The notes under the pieces are model-generated. The model saw only the letters and a program-made list of their open reading frames with translations, made no database searches and was not told the DNA's origin. From Bacteroidota bacterium (GTDB taxonomy: Bacteria > Bacteroidota > Bacteroidia > Cytophagales > Cyclobacteriaceae), in the NCBI GenBank assembly GCA_947470895.1, contig CANIVF010000011.1:21046-85045 (forward strand): a stretch of DNA of 64,000 nucleotides, in the 5' to 3' direction. Shown one piece after another: positions 23,929 through 32,610 of the stretch (positions within the stretch are counted from its first letter, which is position 1; every line of letters starts with the position of its first letter). The position numbers were made by a program, and so were the translations under genes.

Positions 23929-26900
23929 ATGAAAAAAACTTTACTCGGTTGGCCCTGGCACATGAATGGGCATCATATGCAATTTTTAAAAAGAACCATA
24001 ATGCTGACACTAATTTTTGCGTCCTTAAGCATTTTTCAGCTTCAAGCCGCTTATACGGCAACGAGCAACGGGGAAGACATAACCATTATTTTTAATGAAA
24101 CCCCGCTGAGAGATGCGTTTTCAATAATAGAAACGAAAACTCAATACCGCTTCTTTTATAATCATAAAGTAGTAGATACCTCAGTGAAAATCACAAAATC
24201 TTTTACTAACGCCACTATTAACACGGTATTGGAAGAGTTGTTCAAAGATTTGGATGTGTCCTTTAAAATAAAAAGGGAGCAGATTGTATTGAAAAGGAAG
24301 AGTGAAGTAGCGTCCCTTTTGGAACATCTAGTTTTAGGGTCTTCACGTGAGGATGGAAAAGAGAGCATTACCGAAACACAACAAGCCCCTCCCTTTGCGT
24401 TTATAATTACAGGAAAAGTAACCGATGAAAATAACCAAGCTAATCCAGGGGTGAATGTAAGTGAAAAAGGCACTAGTAATGGAACATCCACAGATATGGA
24501 TGGGCAATACAAAATTTCAACCGAAAATGAAAATGCAGTTCTTATATTTTCTTTTATTGGATATCAAACAGTAGAAATTCCAGTGAATCAACGGACATTG
24601 ATTGATGTATCATTGATTCCGGATGTTAAAACTTTGAGTGAAGTTATTGTAACGGGTTATTCTACACAAAAAACAAAAGACGTAACGGGTTCAGTGGGAG
24701 TAGTGAACATGGATGGCTTGAAGTCCATTCCTACAGGTTCCGCTGTACAAGGACTTCAAGGACAGGTATCCGGTGTAACGGTTATAAGTTCAGGTGCCCC
24801 TGGTGGGCGTAATGATATTTTTGTTCGAGGCGTTTCTTCTTTTGGAAATGCACAACCTCTTATATTGGTGGATGGTGTGCAAGTACAGGGTGGATTAAAT
24901 GATATCAATATGAACGATATAGAATCCATTCAAGTACTGAAAGATGCCGGAGCTGCTGCTATTTATGGAGTTCGGGGATCGAATGGTGTAATTATCGTGA
25001 CCACAAAAAAGGGAAAATCAGGGCAGCCCACGTTAACCTATGATAGTTATTATGGAAGTCAGAGGCCTGCCAAGGGTAATGTCTTTGATTTATTGAACCC
25101 GGAAGATTATGCCACACTATTTAAAAAAGTAAACCCGGGAACTGTTTTATTTGCTAACGGTCTTCCTGATTACACGTTTGCGGGTCCTAATGGAGATGGC
25201 ACTGCCATGGCTGGTGACCCAGCTGTTAATCCAACGAAATATAATTTTGATGCATCGAACCCCAGTAACGATTATTTGATTCAGAAGATGAACAAAACCG
25301 GAACGGATTGGTTTCATGAAATTTTTAAACCCGCACCGATGCAAAGCCATAACATTACGGCAAGCGGGGGAACGGATAAATCGAGCTACCTGTTTTCATT
25401 AGGATATTTAAATCAACAGGGAACATTAATTGAAACCTATTTAAAAAGATATTCTGTTCGCGTAAATACTCAGTATAGCTTAGGAAAAAATATTCGTATT
25501 GGGCAGAATGCGTTTTTCTTCTATAAGGAAAATCCTGGGTTTAGTAATCAAAGTGAGGGTAATGCCATTTCCGTGTCTTATAGAACACTACCCGTTATTC
25601 CTGTTCATGATATAAATGGAAATTATGGGGGAACATGGCTTGGACCTGAGCTAGGAACTACAGCAAATCCAGTAGCAATGCAGGAACGAACAAGCCTTAA
25701 TAAGAATTCATATTTTGATCTCATTGGAAATGTCTTTGCTGAAATTGATATTTTAAAGAACCTCACTGCTCGTTCCAGTTTTGGAGGTGTTATGGACAAT
25801 CGTTATTACTATAATTTTAACTTTAATCAATATAATGATAAAGAATCACATCTGAGCTCAAATGGTTTCAATGAGAACTCGCAGTTCAATGCCAGCTACA
25901 CATGGACTAATACTTTAAATTACAAAAACACCTTTGGGAAACATGCATTAACATTATTCGTTGGATCAGAAGCTGTTAAATACACTGGAAGAGGAGTAGG
26001 CGGAGCGGCAAATAATTTCTTCTCTACAAATCCTGATTATCTTTTTTTAGGCAATGGCACATCTAATGTTACAAATTATAGTAATGGTTATAAGAATACT
26101 TTGTTGTCAGTATTTAGTCGTTTAGATTATTCTTTTAGCGATAAATATTTGTTAGGAATGACTATTCGAAGGGATGGGTCATCTATTTTTGGTTCCGAAA
26201 AGAGGTACGGGATATTCCCCTCATTTTCTCTTGGTTGGAGGATCATGAATGAGGGATTCATGAAAAACGTATCTTTTTTTGATGATCTTAAATTTAGAGG
26301 CAGTTATGGTATCTTAGGTTCACAGGCTAATGTGAATGCTGCCAACGCCTTCACTACTTATGATTCTGGGTTTGGAACATCCTATTATGATATATCCGGA
26401 TCAGGTTCAATCAGGCAAGGCTTTTATCAATCTAGAAATGGTAACCCTAATACAGGATGGGAGCAAAACGTAATTGTTAATGCTGGGGTTGACGCGACCA
26501 TTCTCAATGATAAACTGGATATCCATGTTGAATGGTATAAGAAATCGATCAATGGATTATTATTCCCTCAGCCTTTGCCTGCAACCGCAGGAGGAGCAGG
26601 TTCTCCCACCATTAATATTGGGGATATTCAGAATAAAGGTTGGGATTTATCTACTACCTACCGTGGTAAAATTAATTCTGATTTACAATTCAGGATTGGT
26701 GCTAATATCACTACTTATAAAAATGAGGTTGTGAGTATTCCTGATCCCGGATATTTTGATGTATCTGGTTCACGTATAGGTAATACCGTTCGTAATCAAG
26801 TGGGACATCCTGTAGGTTCATTCTTTGGTTATGAGGTGATAGGATTATTTAGGGATGATGCTGATGTGTTGGCATCTCCGACTCAAACAGATGCAGCTGC

Positions 26901-27501
26901 CGGCCGTTTCAAATACAGAGATATCAATGGAGACAAAGAGATTACACCCGATGATCGTACTTTTTTTGGTAATCCTAATCCTGATTTTACCTATGGGGTA
27001 AATATGGGATTCAATTACAAACGTTTTGATCTAACCGCTCTATTTTATGGCTCACAGGGAAATGATGTAATTAATTTTGTTCGGTACTATACCGATTTTT
27101 TTGGCACCTCTGAAGGCAAAGGAAAAAGTAATCGCCTAAAAGACGCATGGACTCCTGAAAATTTGGATGCAACAACACCCGTTGCAGAATATGAAAGTAC
27201 CTTTAGTACTAACGGAGCCTTTAATTCTTACTTAATGGAAAATGGCTCTTTTCTGAAACTACGGTCATTGATTATTGGGTATAATATAAACCCTGAATTA
27301 TTAAGTAGATATGGCCTGAAAAAATTTCGATTCTATGTTCAGGCGGCCAACCTTTTTACGTTTACAAAATATACAGGCCTTGATCCCGAATTACCGGGTA
27401 GTTTAGGAGGGACACAATCCAGTGCAAGTTTTGGAATAGACAAGGGTAACTATCCAAACAATCAAAAGAGTTTTTTGTTTGGTGTTAACGTTTCTTTTTA
27501 A
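23929..27501 (+). CDS. SusC/RagA-type TonB-dependent receptor with STN domain
   Basis: 1190 aa outer-membrane receptor. Signal sequence to about residue 40; STN domain about 45-125 (LRDAFSIIETKTQYRFFYNH), which marks sigma/FecR signalling; carboxypeptidase-D-like domain about 155-235 (GKVTDENNQANPGVNV); SusC signature and plug about 240-350 (GYSTQKTKDVTGSV, IESIQVLKDAGAAAIYGVRG); then the 22-strand barrel to the terminal FGVNVSF. Length is normal. It should import an oligosaccharide or similar ligand together with the SusD lipoprotein encoded 21 bp downstream. An upstream run of in-frame Mets makes the exact start uncertain. Confidence 0.95.
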   Translation: MKKTLLGWPWHMNGHHMQFLKRTIMLTLIFASLSIFQLQAAYTATSNGEDITIIFNETPLRDAFSIIETKTQYRFFYNHKVVDTSVKITKSFTNATINTVLEELFKDLDVSFKIKREQIVLKRKSEVASLLEHLVLGSSREDGKESITETQQAPPFAFIITGKVTDENNQANPGVNVSEKGTSNGTSTDMDGQYKISTENENAVLIFSFIGYQTVEIPVNQRTLIDVSLIPDVKTLSEVIVTGYSTQKTKDVTGSVGVVNMDGLKSIPTGSAVQGLQGQVSGVTVISSGAPGGRNDIFVRGVSSFGNAQPLILVDGVQVQGGLNDINMNDIESIQVLKDAGAAAIYGVRGSNGVIIVTTKKGKSGQPTLTYDSYYGSQRPAKGNVFDLLNPEDYATLFKKVNPGTVLFANGLPDYTFAGPNGDGTAMAGDPAVNPTKYNFDASNPSNDYLIQKMNKTGTDWFHEIFKPAPMQSHNITASGGTDKSSYLFSLGYLNQQGTLIETYLKRYSVRVNTQYSLGKNIRIGQNAFFFYKENPGFSNQSEGNAISVSYRTLPVIPVHDINGNYGGTWLGPELGTTANPVAMQERTSLNKNSYFDLIGNVFAEIDILKNLTARSSFGGVMDNRYYYNFNFNQYNDKESHLSSNGFNENSQFNASYTWTNTLNYKNTFGKHALTLFVGSEAVKYTGRGVGGAANNFFSTNPDYLFLGNGTSNVTNYSNGYKNTLLSVFSRLDYSFSDKYLLGMTIRRDGSSIFGSEKRYGIFPSFSLGWRIMNEGFMKNVSFFDDLKFRGSYGILGSQANVNAANAFTTYDSGFGTSYYDISGSGSIRQGFYQSRNGNPNTGWEQNVIVNAGVDATILNDKLDIHVEWYKKSINGLLFPQPLPATAGGAGSPTINIGDIQNKGWDLSTTYRGKINSDLQFRIGANITTYKNEVVSIPDPGYFDVSGSRIGNTVRNQVGHPVGSFFGYEVIGLFRDDADVLASPTQTDAAAGRFKYRDINGDKEITPDDRTFFGNPNPDFTYGVNMGFNYKRFDLTALFYGSQGNDVINFVRYYTDFFGTSEGKGKSNRLKDAWTPENLDATTPVAEYESTFSTNGAFNSYLMENGSFLKLRSLIIGYNINPELLSRYGLKKFRFYVQAANLFTFTKYTGLDPELPGSLGGTQSSASFGIDKGNYPNNQKSFLFGVNVSF

Positions 27502-27522
27502 TGCAATTAAAATATTTAGTTT

Positions 27523-29343
27523 ATGAAAAATACACATTATAAGCTCATCGTTATAAGTTGCATATTATCATCTCTGTTGCTGTTATATGCTTGTCAGGAT
27601 TATTTGGAAATTGCTCCATTAGGTAGTCTTAGCGAAACCACTTTAGCAAATAAGGCTGGTGTTGAAGGATTATTAATTGGAGCCTATTCTTTACTAGATG
27701 GAATAGGTGGCCCGGGCGGGGATACAGGTCCCTGGGTGCAGGGGATTAGTAACTGGATTTTTAGTGGTGTCGCTTCCGATGATGCCCATAAAGGTTCAGC
27801 ATATGGTGATGAAACATTTATTCAGGAAATAGAAAATTATTCAGCTACTCCTGTAAATCCGGCATTCAATAGCAAATGGTTGTCTCTCTATACGGGTGTT
27901 CAACGCGCCAATGACGTGCTCAGGGTAATGGCTAAAGTTACAGATGGTTCCATATCCTCCGAAGATGAAATTCAAATTAAAGCTGAAGCATTATTTTTAA
28001 GAGCAGTCTATCATTTTGAATTATCAAAGTTATGGAGGAATGTTCCTTATTTGGATGAGACGGTAAGCTTTGGTAATGGAAATTATTTGATTCCCAACGC
28101 TGGACCGATCTGGACACAAATAGAGACTGATCTTCAGTTTGCCGCCACGAACCTTTCTGAAACAAAAAAAGAAATCGGTAGGGCAAATAATGGGGCTGCT
28201 AAATCTTTATTGGCAAAAGTGTATATGTTCCAAAATAAATTTACAGAGGCAAAAACTTTACTCACCGATATTATTGCAAACGGTGTGAATGCAGCAGGTC
28301 AGAAATATGACCTTGTTAATTTTGCTGATAATTTCAACCCAGCCACAAAGAATAGTGCAGAATCAGTTTTTGCAGTACAAATGTCTGTTAACGATAATGC
28401 TAATGGGGCAAACGGTAATGCGGGTGATGTTTTAAATTTTGCAGCAGGCGGCCCTGCCAATTGTTGTGGTTTTCATCAACCTTCATTCAGTCTTGTTAAT
28501 TCTTTTAAAACAGATCCAGCCACAGGTCTTCCCTTATTAGATACCTGGAATAACTCGGATATTGCTAACGACCAGGGTTTAGCAACTACTGACTCATTCA
28601 CACCGTATATTGGAACATTGGATCCTCGTTTAGATTGGACAGCTGGAAGAAGGGGCATACCTTACTTGGATTGGGGACTTATGCCGGGTGCGTCTTGGAT
28701 TGTTGCACAAGCTGCAGCAGGTCCATACATTCCTATTAAGAATGTATATTATCAGGCACAGAAGGCAGCAACAAGTGGCACTTATGATGGGTGGGCTTCT
28801 AATCAAAGCACTTCAAATAATTATAATATGATTCGTTTTGCCGATGTACTATTATGGGCTGCAGAAACAGAAGTGGAGGTCGGCAGTTTGGCACAGGCAG
28901 AAATTTATGTGAATATGATTAGGGCACGTGCAGCAAAACCGGAAGGATGGGTAAAAAGTTACGTGGATGATAACGATCCTTCTAAAGGATTTACCAATAC
29001 GCCTGCATCCAATTATAAAATTGGTCTCTATACAGGGCAATTTGCTGCCCAAGGAAAAGATTTTGCACGAAAGGCAGTTCGTTTTGAAAGAAAACTTGAA
29101 TTGGCCATGGAGGGACATCGTTTTTTTGATTTGCAGCGCTATGATAATGGCACCGGTTATATGGCAGATGAACTGAACGCATACATTCAACATGAAACCA
29201 GTATACCGGGCTACGATTATTTATATCTGAATGGTGCTAAATTCGTTAAAGGCAAAAATGAACTATATCCAATACCTCAAGCTCAGATTGATTTAAGCGT
29301 GGAGAAGGGCGCTTCCGTATTGAAACAAAATCCTAATCATTAA
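27523..29343 (+). CDS. SusD/RagB-family nutrient-binding lipoprotein
   Basis: 606 aa. Lipobox LLYAC (Cys24). SusD-like helices include IKAEALFLRAVYHFELSKLW and AKSLLAKVYMFQNKFTEAK, and the C-terminal RagB part has ARKAVRFERKLELAMEGHRF and FDLQRYDNG. Surface lid over the SusC channel. Directly follows susC and ends at a clear terminator, so susC-susD form one unit. Confidence 0.95.
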   Translation: MKNTHYKLIVISCILSSLLLLYACQDYLEIAPLGSLSETTLANKAGVEGLLIGAYSLLDGIGGPGGDTGPWVQGISNWIFSGVASDDAHKGSAYGDETFIQEIENYSATPVNPAFNSKWLSLYTGVQRANDVLRVMAKVTDGSISSEDEIQIKAEALFLRAVYHFELSKLWRNVPYLDETVSFGNGNYLIPNAGPIWTQIETDLQFAATNLSETKKEIGRANNGAAKSLLAKVYMFQNKFTEAKTLLTDIIANGVNAAGQKYDLVNFADNFNPATKNSAESVFAVQMSVNDNANGANGNAGDVLNFAAGGPANCCGFHQPSFSLVNSFKTDPATGLPLLDTWNNSDIANDQGLATTDSFTPYIGTLDPRLDWTAGRRGIPYLDWGLMPGASWIVAQAAAGPYIPIKNVYYQAQKAATSGTYDGWASNQSTSNNYNMIRFADVLLWAAETEVEVGSLAQAEIYVNMIRARAAKPEGWVKSYVDDNDPSKGFTNTPASNYKIGLYTGQFAAQGKDFARKAVRFERKLELAMEGHRFFDLQRYDNGTGYMADELNAYIQHETSIPGYDYLYLNGAKFVKGKNELYPIPQAQIDLSVEKGASVLKQNPNH

Positions 29344-29352
29344 GAACAGAAG

Positions 29353-29396
29353 AGCGGTACGAGAATAATTTTTTGTGCCGCTTTTTATTTTTTTTT
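29353..29396 (+). terminator. Terminator after susD
   Basis: AGCGGTAC (29353-29360) pairs with GTGCCGCT (29375-29382) with one G-U pair, followed by a long T-rich tract. Confidence 0.75.
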
Positions 29397-29545
29397 AGAC
29401 TTTATGTTTGACATTTTGTCTGTTTGAATAGGCAAGTCAGTGAGTATGTTCATTATTTTTTTAATGCGATGAGTGTTCACGTTTATTCAGGTGATGCTGA
29501 GTATTTTTAAAGACATTCCTCCTACGATTATTAATTCTAGAAATC

Positions 29546-31225
29546 ATGAAGAACAACACGTATGATGCCATTGTGGTAGGCACCGGTATTAGCGGTGGCT
29601 GGGCCGCAAAAGAATTATGTGAGAAAGGGCTTAAGACTTTGGTGCTTGAGCGTGGCCGGAATATTGAACATGTTAAGGACTATACCGATACAACTAAAGA
29701 TCCATGGGAACTAGACCATTGTGGACGTACTACACAAGAGGATCGCATTAACAGCCCCATTCAAAGTAAGATATATGCCTGGAATGAAGTTTCGAAAAAG
29801 TTTTTCGTGAATGATTTAGAAAATCCTTACGAACAAGTAAAACCATTTGAATGGATACGGGGGAATCATGTTGGTGGCCGCAGCATTATGTGGGGAAGGC
29901 AATGTTACCGTAGAAGTGATGTTGATTTTGAAGCTAATGCAAAAGATGGTCATGGTGTGGATTGGCCAATCCGCTATAAAGACCTTGCCCCGTGGTATGA
30001 TTACGTTGAACCTTTTGTTGGTGTGAGTGGATCTTTGGAAGGACTGTTTCAGTTACCGGATGGCAAATTCCTTCCTCCCATGGAAATGAATTGTGTGGAA
30101 AAGGAAGTAGCGAAACGGATCAATAGAAAGTTTACTGATGGGCGAAAAATGATCATCGGACGAACGGCAAATCATACGCGTCAAGTTGGTAATCGGGGGC
30201 CATGCCAATTCCGAAATAAATGTCATGAAGGGTGCCCATTTAGCGGCTATTTCTGCAGTAATTCCGCCACCTTACCGGCTGCAGCCAATACAGGGAATAT
30301 GACGCTTCGCCCATTTTCTATTGTACAGGAAGTGATGTACGACAAAGAAAAAGGAAGAGCCACAGGTGTACGAATCATCGATGCGGAAACATTGGAAACA
30401 CATGAGTATTATGCTACTATTATTTTCCTGAATGCTTCCACCTTAGGAACCACCGCTATTTTGTTGAATTCAGTGTCCGATGCTTTTCCTGAAGGATTGG
30501 GCAATGGCAGCGGGCAAGTGGGGCACAACCTGATGGATATGCACTACGGCATGGGGGCATCGGGTGATTATGATGGATTTGAAGATTCTTATACCTATGG
30601 CCGAAGACCAACAGGAATTTTTATTCCGCAATTCCGGAACATCAATGAGCAAACTAAACAAAAAGAATACCTGCGTGGATTTACCTATCAGGGTGGCGCT
30701 AATCGTGGCAGGGCCGGTTTGGCCGATGGTATAGGGGTGCAATTAAAAGAACAGTTAACAGAGCCTGGCAATTGGACGATGGGGATAATGGCATGGGCCG
30801 AACATTTACCTTACTATGAAAATAAAGTAACCCTGAATAAGAACAAGAAAGATAAGTTTGGAATGCCTATTCTTAGTATTGATTGTGAATTTAAGGAAAA
30901 TGAAAAAGCAATGACTAAAGATATAATGAACTCTGCTGCGGAGATGCTGGAAGAAGGAGGGGTGAAGAATGTTAAAACCTACGATAATCAATTGACACCG
31001 GGATTTTGTATCCATGAAACCGGAACGGCCAGGATGGGCCATGATCTCAAAACTTCTGTTTTAAATAAGTGGAATCAAATGCATGAAGTGAAAAATGTAT
31101 TTATCACAGATGGTTCCGCTATGTGTTCATCGGGTTGCACTCCGGGCCCATCCATCACCTACATGGCATTAACAGCCCGTGCTGTAGATTACGCTGTTCG
31201 TGAATTGAAAAAAGGAAACATTTAA
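29546..31225 (+). CDS. GMC-type FAD-dependent sugar/alcohol oxidoreductase
   Basis: 559 aa. FAD-binding Rossmann motif VVGTGISGGWAAKELCEKG at the N-terminus, WIRGNHVGGRSIMWGRQCYR, a Cys-rich insert CQFRNKCHEGCPFSGYFCSN, and the C-terminal active-site region HETGTARMG and GCTPGPSITYMALTARA. These are hallmarks of the gluconate/2-keto-gluconate and choline dehydrogenase group of the GMC family. No signal peptide is visible; it may be exported together with the Tat-like small subunit encoded 17 bp downstream. It probably oxidises the sugar or polyol imported by the adjacent SusCD. Confidence 0.9.
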   Translation: MKNNTYDAIVVGTGISGGWAAKELCEKGLKTLVLERGRNIEHVKDYTDTTKDPWELDHCGRTTQEDRINSPIQSKIYAWNEVSKKFFVNDLENPYEQVKPFEWIRGNHVGGRSIMWGRQCYRRSDVDFEANAKDGHGVDWPIRYKDLAPWYDYVEPFVGVSGSLEGLFQLPDGKFLPPMEMNCVEKEVAKRINRKFTDGRKMIIGRTANHTRQVGNRGPCQFRNKCHEGCPFSGYFCSNSATLPAAANTGNMTLRPFSIVQEVMYDKEKGRATGVRIIDAETLETHEYYATIIFLNASTLGTTAILLNSVSDAFPEGLGNGSGQVGHNLMDMHYGMGASGDYDGFEDSYTYGRRPTGIFIPQFRNINEQTKQKEYLRGFTYQGGANRGRAGLADGIGVQLKEQLTEPGNWTMGIMAWAEHLPYYENKVTLNKNKKDKFGMPILSIDCEFKENEKAMTKDIMNSAAEMLEEGGVKNVKTYDNQLTPGFCIHETGTARMGHDLKTSVLNKWNQMHEVKNVFITDGSAMCSSGCTPGPSITYMALTARAVDYAVRELKKGNI

Positions 31226-31242
31226 AATAAATTAAAAATGTT

Positions 31243-31812
31243 ATGAACAGAAAGGAAGCTCTATCTCGGGTGGGGTTGTTGTTGGGAGGAGCTTTAGTAG
31301 GTTCCAGTATTTTTCTTGAATCTGGCTGCAAGTCAAACCCAAAACAAGTGAATGATCTTTTTAACCAGGATCAGGTAAACCTATTTAATGAAATAGCGGA
31401 AACCATTTTGCCCGCCACCACCACTCCAGGCGCTAAAGAAGCCAAAGTGGGCGAATTCATGACCGTTATGGTTAAAGACTGTTATACAAAAGCAGATCAA
31501 CAAATATTTTTGGAAGGATTGATTCAAATAGATGAAGAATGTAAAAATGCAACTGGAAATATTTTTTTTGATTCCAATAGTCAGGAGCGCACCACGTTCC
31601 TCGCTCAATTGGACACTCATCAGAAAGCATATATGGAAAGAAAAAAGCCCGAGCAGCCTTCTCATTATTTTAGAATGATGAAAGAGATAACGCTTTTAGG
31701 TTTTTTCACTTCTGAAGTTGGAGCCACAAAAGCGTTGCGGTATGTAGCGGTGCCCGGCAAATACGATGGATGTGTTCCTTATAAAAAAGGAGACAGGGCA
31801 TGGGCAACCTAA
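31243..31812 (+). CDS. Gluconate 2-dehydrogenase subunit 3 family protein
   Basis: 189 aa. MNRKEALSRVGLLLGGALVG with a Cys at about 29 (ESGCKSN) looks like a Tat- or lipoprotein-type leader without the full RR pair. Then FNEIAETILPATTTPGAKEA and VGEFMTVMVKDCYT motifs of the small subunit that escorts GMC dehydrogenases. The pairing with the preceding GMC gene is standard. Confidence 0.85.
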   Translation: MNRKEALSRVGLLLGGALVGSSIFLESGCKSNPKQVNDLFNQDQVNLFNEIAETILPATTTPGAKEAKVGEFMTVMVKDCYTKADQQIFLEGLIQIDEECKNATGNIFFDSNSQERTTFLAQLDTHQKAYMERKKPEQPSHYFRMMKEITLLGFFTSEVGATKALRYVAVPGKYDGCVPYKKGDRAWAT

Positions 31813-31927
31813 ACTTGTTTTTAGTAGACACTTGAAATTATTTAATAAATGAAAAATAAAGATCATGAAAAATTTTAAAATCTCAGATGCAATTAAGACT
31901 TCAGTCACTAATATTTCCTTCTACTTG

Positions 31928-32497
31928 ATGAAAAAGAAGCTATCGGTTTCTTATTTGTTTATGTCCTTTCTTTTTGTGTATATCTTTTTTCTTACTTATC
32001 AGGTAAAAGGAAATCCGCCATACCCAGTTAAATTTTCATTGGCAACCAGGGAGATCGTAATTCAAGACACCATAAACCATCCTGAAGTTGTTAACCCCAA
32101 ACGCGATGGGACTCTTCATTTGCGGGCCGAGATAGCCAAGGCAGTTGGACCGGAAATCAAATATATGCCGGAGTGGAAAGCATTTGGTTGGTTTACATCA
32201 TCCGATCGGGTTGAGTGGGATGTAGAAGTAAGTAAAGGTGGTGAGTATGAGGTTTATTTGGAGTGGTCGGTTTCAGATAAAGAAGCAGGGAAGCCTTTTG
32301 TATTGGAAGCCGGAAAACAAAGATTAAATGGTATTGTTGGCCGTACCGGATCATGGGAAACCTATAAGTCAGAAAAAGTAGGAACAATTAAACTTACAAC
32401 CGGACGACAAAAAATGGTATTCAAACCTAATTCAAAATTTGAAAAAGACGGAGCCTTGTTGGATTTGCGAGAAGTGAAATTAGTTTTTATGAAGTAA
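31928..32497 (+). CDS. Exported carbohydrate-binding-like protein
   Basis: 189 aa from ATG 31928, preferred because the hydrophobic leader (LSVSYLFMSFLFVYIFFLTY) then begins at the N-terminus; an in-frame ATG at 31865 gives 210 aa. The mature part (FGWFTSSDRVEWDVEVSKGG, YEVYLEWSVSDKEAGKPFVL, RTGSWETY) resembles the beta-sandwich domain attached to fucosidases and other CBM-like modules. No catalytic residues are evident. It likely binds sugar in the periplasm or at the surface. Confidence 0.6.
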   Translation: MKKKLSVSYLFMSFLFVYIFFLTYQVKGNPPYPVKFSLATREIVIQDTINHPEVVNPKRDGTLHLRAEIAKAVGPEIKYMPEWKAFGWFTSSDRVEWDVEVSKGGEYEVYLEWSVSDKEAGKPFVLEAGKQRLNGIVGRTGSWETYKSEKVGTIKLTTGRQKMVFKPNSKFEKDGALLDLREVKLVFMK

Positions 32498-32610
32498 GTA
32501 TGTTTTAAAGCAAGAAATATTTTTTCACCCAAGAGCATGTTTGAAAAGTTAATTTTTCACCATTTTCTTTTTGAACAAAGTAGATTTAGTTAACTATAAG
32601 AAACTACGGT